Positions 44,500 to 55,304 of a stretch of DNA of 64,000 bases are shown here, piece after piece. A program made the position numbers and the translations under genes. Source of the stretch: Paraphoma chrysanthemicola (Eukaryota; Ascomycota; Dothideomycetes; Pleosporales; Phaeosphaeriaceae); assembly GCA_020744225.1 (NCBI GenBank), contig JAGMWG010000002.1, positions 2,666,001 to 2,730,000 on the forward strand, in the 5' to 3' direction. Every line of letters starts with the position of its first letter. Positions within the stretch are counted from its first letter, which is position 1. The notes under the pieces were generated by a model. That model saw only the letters and a program-made list of their open reading frames with translations, had not been told where the DNA came from and ran no database searches.

Positions 44500-45195
44500 T
44501 GACCTTAAGGTCTGATTTGTCAACATTGACAACAATCCTTTCCAGCCCGTATCTGCAGATAGAAAATAGGTACGGTGGGGCCGGACAGCAGTACTTCCGC
44601 AGCTTTGGGCAGTCAAATCATGTAGCGGCCGCCACTGGCACCCTGAACGTTTCTTCAGCAGTACGCGACGCTGACCCGAACTGATCCCGTGAAGCGCGCT
44701 GCCCATGCGCATGATGGAGAAGGCAGCGCTGGCAAAAACATTCTCGAGCGTGACGATGATGGTTCCACCGACGATGGCGCGCGTCGCAGACAGCTGTGAA
44801 ATGTCGGGACATGTAGCGAGGGCGCCGCTCGCCGTGAAGAGATGCGTAGGCGAGTACATCTCGCCCTGAAAGCGAAATTGGCAAGGTCACTATCATCCTC
44901 AGTAAGTTAACTCAAGATTTACCATACTTGTACATACTGCCAGTCTAGGTCATCGCATTGAGCAGCGGGACATATGTCGCCACCACCAACGAAGACGGTG
45001 GTGCCTTCTAACAACAGAATACTGCCAGAAGAACAGTTTCGCGACAAGGTAGCAGGGGCAAGGTGAGTTCACAGAATCGTCGCTGAGTCAAATACCTCCG
45101 CCACAGGGACAGAATTGATATGGATCAAGACCAGGAATCGGGCGCAGCCTCCACCCACGATTAGCTTGCCGACGAGCAAAACAACAGATGAGGTG
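44500..45195 (-). pseudogene. relic of a galactose/glyoxal-oxidase-like copper oxidase (kelch + DUF1929)
   Basis: Minus-strand sequence carries, in order, the last kelch strands (VGKLIVGGG; AEVFDSATIL; SILLLEGTTVFVGGGDIC) and the C-terminal early-set domain (GEMYSPTHLFTASGALAT, then SATRAIVGGTIIVTLENV and SSGQRRV), matching the usual Y(T/S)PPYL...LATRP...VGGTITV...DQRR pattern of galactose oxidases. A TGA at 45069-45071 replaces the Trp expected after SATIL, and the frame is lost after SSGQRRV near 44.66 kb. One GT/AG intron (before GEMYSPTH) seems preserved. The N-terminal catalytic half is not found upstream. A 3' remnant of a decayed secreted oxidase gene. Confidence 0.65.
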
Positions 45196-45624
45196 TGTCA
45201 TTTCTTGTTGCTTGAGTGTCAATTTGTTCCTGCCTTCATCCTGCGCGGAGAATCTTGTCAACATCGTACATGACGTCGACTCTACACATATAATCCATCT
45301 ACATGGTTATTAAAGAATCTTCCAGGCTAAACAAAGTGGCTGCCTGTGGAAAAGCCTCCAATAGGAGAGACAATCGGCCAAAGTGGCAGATAATTGTTTC
45401 TCGAGCGCAATTTATACATTTGCAATTATCGGGTGGGCTCGTGAGTGACCAAAAGTTGGTCGTATAGGTATTGACTTTCCCTTCGCATCGCCACTTTCAC
45501 AAGAGGTTGTTGAAAGTATCATATATACGAAACAATCATGCCCAGATACGTGTCGGGCAACCGAAATGTTGTCTTGGTGTATCGGTACTTGGATACTTTC
45601 AAAGACTTGGTAGCCAGGCCTTGA
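45196..45624. other. AT-rich intergenic region
   Basis: Between the oxidase relic and the stop of the first bZIP gene; nothing recognised. Confidence 0.45.
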
Positions 45625-47331
45625 TTACACATTTCTATCCTCCCCGCATATGAAATGCGACATTTCGGGAAATCGTGCTTGAAAATTGCTTGATACGGTC
45701 CAATTCTCCAGCTTTTGGACGTGCTTTTCAAAGATGGAATGTAGCACAACGTTGCCTTTTTCGTGGACGAGGGCATCGTTGTCATCAAAATTCCAATTAA
45801 CCGTCACATTCTGCGAATAGTAATCAGAGAAGTCTTCGAAAGGATATCTATCAGAGTGGCGGATGAGTAGGTCGCGCACGCCAGGCCTAAAAAGACGGTG
45901 GTTAGTAATGTACCGTGGTGAAATACCTGATAAGTAGAGGGACCAACCAAGGGATGTTATCAATCCACGCGGCGTGCGGCACTGTAATCTGCGTTACAGT
46001 GGGGCGGAGCCAGAGAGGCATTTGGTTGTATGTTTCAGGCGTAGGTGAAATTTGCCACTGCAATACGATCAAATTAGCGGGGAAGCTACATTGAAACTAC
46101 TCGGCTGGAGGGGGAAAAGTACCCGTATTGTGAGATGCATCTTGTAGAACATGCCCATCTTTTCAGGCAAAGCGATATTTGGGAACGTAGATAGGATCTC
46201 CGAGATGATTCGGCTGATGGGATGTACAGTGGTGGTAAGACTCTGATCGAGGAAGCCTATGACTACACCCTTTGCTGGACCCAAGACGGTTTCTGTGGAC
46301 AACCCATGCGTAACCATGTCAGCTCGCGATTGGAGGAGATTGAGCAGAAGGCGGTCCAGCGGACATGTAGGTGGCACATGCTGAGGAAGAATGGCAGACA
46401 ATGCATATGGAGTCTGATCATGGTCGAATTTCTCATGGGTGGCGTGCGGCGAAGGTTCTGACAGCGACCTTCCTTGTGCTTGAGTCTGATGCTCTGGATG
46501 TTGTGAGTTCTCTGTTGTAGGTTGATGTGAGTGCTGTAATGTTTCGGAGTGCTGCGATTGCGGTGCGGTCGGAGAGGGACGAGACGGTGAGGTGGCATGT
46601 TGTGTAGGCAGGTGAGCGTTGTGATAGAGGTTGAGGGTGGAGTCGGCGATGGAATTTGCTGTTGTGGTCACGGGGCTTGCTATGAAGTTATGGGTTGTGG
46701 CAGGGGTTGGCAGCTGTTGGGCGTGAGTTGTCGTGTGAGTCGTATAATGGCCGAGGATGGCATCGCTGTGGCCTGCGCCATCCGCGGCGGCCGATTGAGG
46801 GCGGCCATTACTGCGAATGTTGGTGTTGCGTTTATTAAAGTTGGGGTTATATTGGTTGCTGGCATCGCCATGACCGCCGTATTCGTCATAACTTTGCTCG
46901 CCGAGAATCTCGTAGTCGCCGTGAACGTCCTGTCTTTCGTGGCTCTCGCGAATCTGGCTGACTCCATCCTCGCCGCCGGCCTCACTCGCAATCTGCCCTA
47001 TGCTGTGTAGACGGCGTTGCAGAGCCTGGCAGCGGCGCCGCAGTTCCTGCACCTCGCTGTTCAGCTTGGCGACCTTGCGCGACGATGTCCGCGCCTGGGT
47101 GGCCAGCCGCTCTTCGAGGTCGGCAATGTAGTCACGTGTGCGTTGGCGGAAGGCCTGCTGTGCCCGCTGCTCTTCATCGTGTTCACTGGGCTCGTCGTGG
47201 TCGTCCTGATCCTCACCGCCGTCCGCACTATACCCGCGTCGGCTGCGAGTGACGTGCGCATTCGAGTCTGTGCGGACGCGCTTCGCCAGTCGTGGTTGTT
47301 GGCACAGCGAGTCGGGCGTGAGATCCGACAT
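45625..47331 (-). CDS. bZIP transcription factor with C-terminal DUF3425 (copy 1)
   Basis: Nuclear regulator, about 525 residues in at least three exons (47331 to about 46129, then two exons ending at 45625; introns GTACTT...GCAG and GTTGGT...TTTAG). The bZIP part is EEQRAQQAFRQRTRDYIADLEERLA with a leucine/hydrophobic heptad run to about residue 115. The Asn of the usual NxxAQxxFR signature is Glu and the preceding basic stretch is acidic (GGEDQDDHDEPSEHDEE), unless a 48-nt candidate intron (47186-47233) is removed, which would bring TRSRRG next to EHDEEQRAQ. The middle is Gln/His/Thr-rich and disordered. The C-terminal DUF3425 has WLRPTVTQITVPHAAWIDNIPW and FSDYYSQNVTVNWNFDDNDAL. It is paralogous to the factor at 52595-54213. 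Confidence 0.85.
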
Positions 47332-47999
47332 GAGGACGGTGGCAATGCAGCGGGCGAAGCGGAAACGAGCGCGTCTTAAGCTCCTGGACTCGAAGGCGGC
47401 CGTCGGCGCAGCGGGGACGACGCCAGCTAACTAGCACGTCTGCGTGCTGTGTTCTACACTTCACGCGCCCACTGCTGCTCTATCGACGAGACGGAAGTTT
47501 ATCAGATTTGAATAACATACGCGCGCGTTTCATAGCCGCCCACATCTCTGTTCTGAAGCATCGCATATGTCCCCAGACCAGTGGTTTGCTGCGCAGACTG
47601 TAGATAGTGCACGAGGGAGGTACAAGACACACGCGGGGCCCCGCACGTTCGGACCAGGCCGGGGCCAACGGCAGTACAGAACGTTGATGCGCCACAAATA
47701 TGGCAATCGAAAGACTTTTTGGACGCATTCCATGCATATCGCAGCACTACGCCGTAGCTTACATATCTATAACGTACCGCTTTGTTTTTGTCGTACCACG
47801 ATAATGATCACAGCCTCACATGGCTGGCTTAGATACCCACCATTTTATTTCGCTACTGCAGCATCACAGAACACCATCAAAGTCACCATGATCTCTGCAA
47901 CGGCGCATATAAATAACTGCTCTATAGAATATGCACAAATACAGCATACAAACAGTTTTACAAGTCTGTCTAGTAGATACCTTCATGTGTGCCTTTAGT
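47332..47999. other. intergenic, promoter side of bZIP copy 1
   Basis: No coding signal recognised beyond mirror-image open frames. Confidence 0.45.
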
Positions 48000-48440
48000 G
48001 GCTGTTCGTATTGCGAGCAGAAGAGGACTACTTTTCGAGGTGCAACTAGTTGCATGCCTCTGCTGCAAGCGTCGTGCCATCCCGAGTATTCGATGTCGAC
48101 GGTCTTCCACATTGCCGTGTTATGGATGGTCTTGTCGTCTTCATTGTACTCTGCGTTCTCATAGAGTGATAGTACCGCTGCGAAATCATTTCAGGCGTCT
48201 TCACCGCCTGCCGCCGCAAAGCTTGTCGACGTATGTTGGGATGACATGAGTAATGCCATTGTCCTAGCATGGCTTAGCTAGCGTTCCAAGAACGAGAGAA
48301 ATGGGCCTACTGACTCATGCTTCGGAATCACATTCCATGAAGATTGCACTAAGAGATCCCAGAAACGAACGTCATCGTCGTACAACCCATTCCGGTGGAT
48401 CTTGTCCGCAATCAACCCCTGTAACGAGCTCTTCGGTCAA
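48000..48440 (-). pseudogene. uncharacterised coding remnant with an in-frame stop
   Basis: The minus strand reads two protein-like segments, GLIADKIHRNGLYDDDVRFW continuing to WNVIPKHE, and, after a plausible GTCAGT...GCTAG intron, TMALLMSSQHTSTSFAAAGG...DFAAVLSLYENAEYNEDD and AMWKTVDIEYSGWHDACSRG. A TGA interrupts the second segment just before NDFAAVL, at a place where Trp would fit, and no intron removes it. The acidic/aromatic composition is unlike noncoding sequence. I do not recognise the family, so the coding nature itself is a judgement. Confidence 0.35.
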
Positions 48441-48827
48441 CACCCTACACATGGCAAATTAGTCTGATCATCCACACAAGCTGCTGATACTCTCTCTCCC
48501 TGTTCGATGTTCGGAACTCGAATGGACGGCATTGTGGAAATGGATTGTCGGAAGCGCTGCAGTTTGGGACAACAGAAGTGTTTCATCATAGAAACCTGGC
48601 GTACGCCATCACCTTCTAACGCCGATAGCGAAGACAGCGTACGTTGAAGACAAATTTGATGCATACGGGCAGATGTACCTTTCCAAGATATTGGCTCGTA
48701 AAGAAAGCAGTCAATTTTCTCTAAATACAGGCCGCTCAAAGATGTGTCGATAACGCTCGATATCAGCTGCCTGGATATGTCTCGGCTCAAGGAGATATGC
48801 ACAGATAGCAATCATTCGTTGCGATAC
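48441..48827. other. intergenic, uncertain open frame
   Basis: A 124-codon minus frame (48811-48437) fills this stretch but has no family match; it may be 5' sequence of the remnant downstream or noncoding. Confidence 0.35.
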
Positions 48828-51800
48828 TCAAGGATGAGGAGATCCTCCTCCTCCCTGTATAGAGTAATCAACATGCTCTAAAGAATGCAGAATGTCCAAG
48901 CCATCGTGAGCGAGCACCAATTCATCGTCTGCAGGGACAGGTATCGCGCGATAATCAGTGAAGCCGGGAACGCCCTCTGAGTCAGTATACAAATCTCCAT
49001 CGGTGGACAACATCTCTGTATTCCGGACCACAGACAGCGTCGACGTACCGAATGTCCCCAAATCTACGTGGGCAGAGCCAACGTCGGTCAGAATGGCTGG
49101 TACTAGGCTTGCCATACTATTTCTGCGTTCCTGTTCGGTGCTCTGGTGGGACGCAGAGAATAGTGCAGATCTTTTTGGGGGTTCCGAATGCGACGACTTG
49201 TGCCAATCGCGCTTAATACAAATTATCAATTCCAACGCCCGAGTAGCGTTTCTGAACGCTTGACCAATTTCAGTCAACGCTTGTGTACACACCTGGAGGC
49301 TTGTCATCGCAGTTTGTAGCCGAGTTCCAGTACTTGTACATGTCTCGAACACGTATGTAAGTGATGCCGTGAACACTAAGTGTACCATCTGCACGTTGAC
49401 CCGGCGAAGTGTATGCTGCCTCCGATATGTTTCGAGAATTCTAACAAGCATCTGCGCTGCGTCAAAACAGGTCTGACGTGCCTGACTCGATGATATTTCA
49501 GGTTCTTGGCCGTGCACCGCTACATTGGCCGCAAACAATGGACGGTGCGCGAGGATTCTTATGGCATAGAATTGCATACTGCATTTCAAATGAGATCAAG
49601 CGATAGTGCTGAGATTGAAACTTACTGTAGTTGTAGTACATGAGGAACGTAGATGCGCTTGTTATCTCCAAGGTCAATGGCAAGTTCTTCGGGGAGATCT
49701 GCAAGCCAGCTTCTACACATCGACTCTACTTCTGCAACCAAAAGCTCTAGTTCGTGTCCCGAGCATGTCTTCTCAGAGTATCTATACTGTCAATCAGAGG
49801 ACGATCATGCTTCTGCACGGTTCAACTCACAGCTTTCTACTAAGCTTGCCCATCATCTCTGCTAAAGACACATTGCTATCCGTGCACAGTTCGATGGGGT
49901 CATAGAGGCGAATAGATGGTGGACTTGAACTGAAGTCATGATCAAGTCCTCGGTCCACGTCAGGGGGATCTCTGCGGTCCCCAAACCGGGTCCAAGTCCT
50001 ATGCGATTCCCTATCTTGTGCTTTGGAGGGCCGTCCGATTGTATTGCTATGAAGACAGTATCCCCATTGTCTTCCGGTGTATAAGATCCACATCCTATAT
50101 AACCTAAGTGGGCATTCCGAACTTAGAGGCTAACGTATATCATACCTTTCGTGGATAAATACTCCCCAGTATATTGTTCGCCGTACGTCGTATTCACGAG
50201 CTGATAACTTGCCTTCTTGTACATAGTTCTTAAGATCGAGGTGAAGACCGAGGTCAGCACAGAGTCGAACAGCCATACCTCATCTCGTTGTGAGTTCCTT
50301 GATCGCCAAGTATTTCATCTATGAACTCACCGCTATAGAGCCAGCCTCTTGCATCTCTAGTAAAAGCAGCCTCTGAAGCACTCATGATTACAAGGGCTTG
50401 AACGGTCGCGACGGAAGGGCTGTCCATTTCGATATCAAGCAGAACTCTTGCTTTAGAGGTGAACATCTTAGCTACCGCTAATGGAGAATTGAAATCCGAA
50501 CGCGAGGTCAAGCATGCACCGATGGCGCAACTAGAACATGTATCAGTGATGCGTGAAGGCCTTCTGTTGGTTATAATTACATGGCATTCTTCAGCGTCTC
50601 CGAGTAATATGGGGTGTCCTCGTGATCGGCCTGCCATCTAGCCTTCTGTGAAAAGTACATCTCTTCATCGACCACATGAATGGCTGGATCCTCCCATGTG
50701 AAGTAAAGACGTTCTAGGTAAAACTCAATGCCGGGACTTACGACATGCTGTGCGAGCCCAGCACGCTGCAATGCAGCAGCCCCGTCCTGTCGTATCGATT
50801 GAGTGCGACTTCTCGACAATGAGAGCATTCCGTTATGAAGGATGTGGAGATTCGAGGTTGCTCCGAAATATCGCAGCTGTCCATCTTCTGCAATCTGGAA
50901 GGAACCCATACGATCTGCGAGCCGATCCATCAGTTCATTTGTATGTGAGCTTTCAAGCTTGTTGCTCGTGGGGCCTGGGTGCGATCTGCCAATGTTTAAA
51001 AGTCGTGGTTCGGATTGTCCAATCGATGGACACAGTTGATTTGTTTGATTTCCAGAGTCCTCTGCTATATCGTAATGAATTTGCGTACCCGGGGGCCGAT
51101 GGTAGTTTTCAGTTGAGGTTACACCAACATCAATCACCCAAGGTTCAGGACTTGCTGAATTGGCAATGGCATCATACTGCCCATGTCGTGTTACTGCGTT
51201 GTGGGCAGTATTGCTACCTTCTACATGTATGGAGAAAGGCTCGAATTGCACATCGAGTTGTGACTGCTGAGGGTTTGCAGGGTACCTGAATGTACGGCTG
51301 TCCGGTGAATGCCCTAGGCCAGGAGTAATAGGGTTAGCTGATTCAGAACCGCTGTTCGAAATATCCTCCGCGTAAAGCTGCTCTTGACCGTAGCTCTCGT
51401 CGCCCTTGATTTCATTGTCAGTGTCTTGGGAAAGTGTGCTCAATGAGCATTTGGCTCGTACTGTGTCCAATTCACGTGATTGTCGCCGTTCCTCTAAAGC
51501 TTCAAGACGAGCTGCCAATGCACTGACGGATCTTCTAGAACCTGATCTAAGCATATCATTAGCCAAGGAAAATTTCGAATTCCTCTATTCCCATCAAAAC
51601 ACAACTTCTTTTTCGGATGAAGCCCTTCCTTTTCAAGATGACGTACTTTCGCCCATCGCTTTCACGATTGTATGTGCATTGTTGCTTGGCGGTTTCGCAA
51701 TTGGCGCAGACTGGTGTATTACCATCGCACTGCGATAAGCAAGCCACACACCTGTCAGTACAGCCCGGTTGTGAATATAGAAAGTTTGCGATGGAGCCCT

Positions 51801-51946
51801 CTTACCCTGACTTTCTTTCGCCGGCAGAAAAGGCACGCACTCGTCACATGCTTTCTCGCGGCGCTTTGAAGTTTGCTCGTTGGCATTTCGATACAACAAA
51901 AACCCGAGCCGTGCGATCGTGAACTTACGGTGAGTGGATCACTCAT
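48828..51946 (-). CDS. Zn2Cys6 fungal-specific transcription factor
   Basis: Nuclear regulator of about 910 residues in eight exons. The binuclear zinc cluster is made across an intron: SACLFCRRKKVR joined to CDGNTPVCANCETAKQQC, giving C-x2-C-x6-C-x6-C-x2-C-x6-C. A second intron (GTACGT donor, about 103 nt) leads to SALAARLEALEERR, a short coiled-coil dimerisation element. The middle-homology (Fungal_trans) domain follows: ICAIGACLTS, LLDIEMDSPSVATVQALVIMS, MAVRLCADLGLHLDL, REYDVRRTIYWGVFIHE, then GYCLHSNTIGRPSKA. The C-terminus has a long acidic tail (MASLVPAIL to DYSIQGGGG) likely for activation. The many small exons would be easy to mis-call. It sits between the two bZIP-DUF3425 genes; pathway control is inferred from position only. 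Confidence 0.9.
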
Positions 51947-52594
51947 CTGTGAGGCAGAGCAGATGAAGTGACCCTCAACCTGTTTATCACTAATAGATTG
52001 CTTAGCTCTTAAAACGGCCGGTGCAGGTTCCGGTAGGCTGCTGTGGAATTAAATGGCATGATTCATGCCATTTTTGGACTCGAGCCTCAACACATAATAC
52101 CATCACACAAGACATTTAGTCTTCTTAATCGCTCAAATTGATCGTTCAGCTTGTTACACATTACAATGATGAGAAATTTGATCCTAGATACTGCCCAAAC
52201 CGTTTCAAACGTGCCTGCCCTCCTTCGTCATCAGCCTATGCCACGATTTGTCGCTAGGTTGTAGTCAAGCTGCATCGCACATAGCAACTGTTACAGAACC
52301 GATGGTACGTATACAGGTAAATGCAATAGATTTATGCTGGCCTCCTACTCTTTTGATAAAGCCCAAGCTCTGTGAAGAGATAGAACTGTGAAGAAATAAC
52401 TAGTCATCGTGCGTGAGACGCACGCGCATGCTAGCCCTGTTATATGAAATAACGAAATTGCCGTCTGCTAGAATAAAGACAAAACTGTGGCATCTTTACA
52501 GATCAGAAACTGATATGGCATCATAGTCTTTCAATGTCCTGCGCATGAGGTATATGCTGTACTCGAGTGATCGCCTTTGGGGTTTGCGATGGTA
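51947..52594. other. AT-rich intergenic region
   Basis: Promoter side of the Zn2Cys6 gene and 3' flank of bZIP copy 2; nothing else recognised. Confidence 0.45.
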
Positions 52595-54213
52595 TCATAT
52601 AGGTGACCCAAAGTGTGTTGCTCGAGCTAGATTCGGATGGATAAGTTGGAAGTCCGAAGACACGCTCCAGTTCTGGAGGTGATTGATGTGCTTCTCGAAA
52701 ATTGAATGTAACAGGACCTCACCGGTGATATCCGCCAGGGAGTCATCCTCGTCGAATTTCCAATTCACGCTGATATTCTGAGCATAATATTCGACGAAGT
52801 TTTCAATCGGATACTCAGGTGCATCCTTGATGAGAATATCTCGGACATTTGGCCTTTCAAGAACATCAGCTGTTGGAGTGACACGTTTCTGAATCACTTA
52901 CCATGGAATATTATCTATCCAAGCGGCATGAGGTAACGTGGTTTGCGTGACGGTCGGCCTAAGCCACGACGGCATTGCGAGATAGTCTACTTCTGTTTGT
53001 GTTATTTGCCACTACATATCTCAGTCACGACCACCATCCCGATTCACGTGCAGCGACTTACCCTCATCGACTTATACATCACATAGAACAGAGCTAATTT
53101 CTCTGTCTGACGTACATTGATCAAGGTGGACAATATATCAGATAACACGTTGCTGAGATCATGCACCGAAGCACATGCGCTAGGGTTAATGAGCGCTTTC
53201 ACTGTGGGTATCGCTGGCCCAACAATCGACGCGAGAGGGCTTCCTTGCGATAGCATGTTTCGTCCACTGTGGATAAAGTCGAGCATAACCTGGTCTAGAT
53301 GGCAGGTTGGAAGTAGTTGCAAAGAAGGCACGCTGGCTCCCACAGTACTCGAGCATCCAAATGTGACAGACTCGAACGCCGGCGGGGCTAATTTGTGGTA
53401 CGTTGATGAAGGCTGACTAGTCGCAGCCGCAGGCAGTAGTATCGTATCCTGGTTTGACGATCGTATGTGGCTGCTATTATCGTCTAGCCCTTCGTCGTAG
53501 CCGATCTCGAGGTGCCCATTGTCCAATGCTTCAGCGGGCAGCAGTGTGTACGGATCCGGAGGGTGATCTGAAGTCGCACGACCTGGTTGGATTAAACGAT
53601 CATAAGCATTGCCTGAGTCCTGCCGGCGACAGCTCGATGTCGGCGTGCGCTCTTCCGAACCAATCTGGATTGACTCGAGCTCGGGGTCGAGACTGGTAAT
53701 TTCAGCAAGGTCCTGGGTCGCGTTCTGCGATGAAGGTGGACCTGAAGTGTCGGTGTCTGTTCGAGGCACATGTGGGCGCTCGATCTCAAGCTGGCGGGAC
53801 CGCCTAGAAACGGAGGGCTGCGAGATATCCGCGTATCGTCCGACGAAAAAGAAGGGAGAGGCCATACCATTTCGGTCGTTGACGACAGCTGCGTTGAAGT
53901 GCTCATCTCTAACTGTAGACGCCGATTCGATGATTTCTGCAAGGCATTGCAGGAGTCGCTGGTTCTGCCCATGAAGCACCTCCAACTCATGTCGAAGTTG
54001 GGCTTCGGTGTCGCGAGACGTTTGCTGCAATTCGCGAAACTGCTGTTCCAGTTTCTCAAAGCTCTCTTTTGCTCGTTGGCGAAAAGCGCGCTGTGCCTTA
54101 CGGTCGACTTCGCGCTTCTGTCGAACCTGCTTCTCGGTGAGGCTAGAAATTGTCCTCGACCGCTTTTTGGTCGACGGCGCTGGCGCAGGCGTTCGTGTTT
54201 GCTCTTCAGTCAT
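52595..54213 (-). CDS. bZIP transcription factor with C-terminal DUF3425 (copy 2)
   Basis: About 507 residues in three exons: 54213 to about 53060, then a 38-codon exon and a final exon ending at 52595, with introns GTAAGTCG...TGTAG and GTAAGTGA...AAAG. The start at 54213 (MTEEQTRTPAPAPSTKKRSR) is preferred over a Met 67 codons upstream whose extension has no regulator-like features. The bZIP is canonical: KKRSRTISSLTEKQVRQKRE followed by VDRKAQRAFRQRAKESFEKL and a heptad run. The DUF3425 C-terminus has WLRPTVTQTTLPHAAWIDNIPW broken over an intron and VEYYAQNISVNWKFDEDDSL. Intron positions inside DUF3425 are the same as in copy 1, showing gene duplication. Its basic region is intact, unlike copy 1. 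Confidence 0.88.
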
Positions 54214-55304
54214 GATCCAAACAACAAGGAACGGGCGTCTACCGAACCACCCAGAGTTTCCATGAAGGGTTGCGCGATGCGATACGCGAACGCAGCGCCG
54301 ATGAATGTGGCCTTTGCAAACAAGCGCTGTCGGCCAATCTTGTGTTGCGGGGTAGCTTAGTAATGCAGTGATTTGTACGCTGGCAAGCTGATTGGACAGA
54401 GCTGACTGACTCATGACCTGGGTGTAGCCAGCTTATGCCGTTCTGCTTGTCAGTGATCTTGGAAAGTAACATGATGAGATTTCACAATTCGTGCTGTTTG
54501 TCCCAAGTGCAGCCCTCGCTAGGTCTGTGTCTGAGCATAATCAACTAAAACACATCGATTGCATCCCCACGTGACTTGAACGACAGAGCACTCCAGATCT
54601 GGACACGGCTCGTCATACTGGGGTGCGTCATGAGTAATGCCACAGTCGCGGCGTTCGCTTGGATCCGTTCGGAAATACCGATGAGGCCAACGCCGTTCCT
54701 CCGACGTTGTGGCAAACCCCAGTCTAGCGTGAGTCAACTTCCCACGACTAAATTGTCTCTTATCCACACAACCTACTGTAGTCGCTCGCCGACAGCAAGC
54801 AAGAAAACCTCAACGTGTCCGTGCTTCTAGAAGGAGCCTGTCACGCGATGTTAGTCCACTTCGTAGTGTACCTCCTTTATTGAGTTTCGTATTCCAGCAA
54901 TTGCCTCCAGTCGCTTGCCTGGTTCTTTGCGCACCTGAACGCTGGAATTAGCACCGCTCTGGGCCAGGCTGAGCGTGACAGTGCTTAGGCCGTGAGCTTG
55001 CAAATGGACCAAGGAACAAGGAACGTCCCTGTGAGCCAAGCCCATCTGGTCCGTGTGCCGCTGGGTGAACTTCCCATGACATGCAAGTTACCGTTACTCC
55101 ACTACGCGGAGTTTGGGCCAACAATGATCATATAATATTTCCCCACAATGTTGGAATTACTCCATCGAGCTAAGAGTTGTGGCCGAATGTGACGTTACTT
55201 TGCGTGCACCAGCGAGAAAATTTCGCCTTCGGTTGCATACATATAAGGCCGCATACCAGGACAATTCAACGTAGGCGGATCTTAGAAGAGACAGCACTGT
55301 TAAA
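54214..55304. other. divergent intergenic region between bZIP copy 2 and carboxylesterase
   Basis: About 1.1 kb with no supported gene; includes the esterase promoter. Confidence 0.5.
55242..55247 (+). promoter_or_regulatory. TATA box of the carboxylesterase gene
   Basis: TATAAG at 55242-55247, 58 bases upstream of the start codon, a good distance for a fungal TATA element. Confidence 0.5.

Noticed and set aside
53044..54414. Upstream Met at 54414 as start of bZIP copy 2
   Set aside because: The 67-residue extension has no regulator-like composition; Met at 54213 begins a typical pre-bZIP tail.
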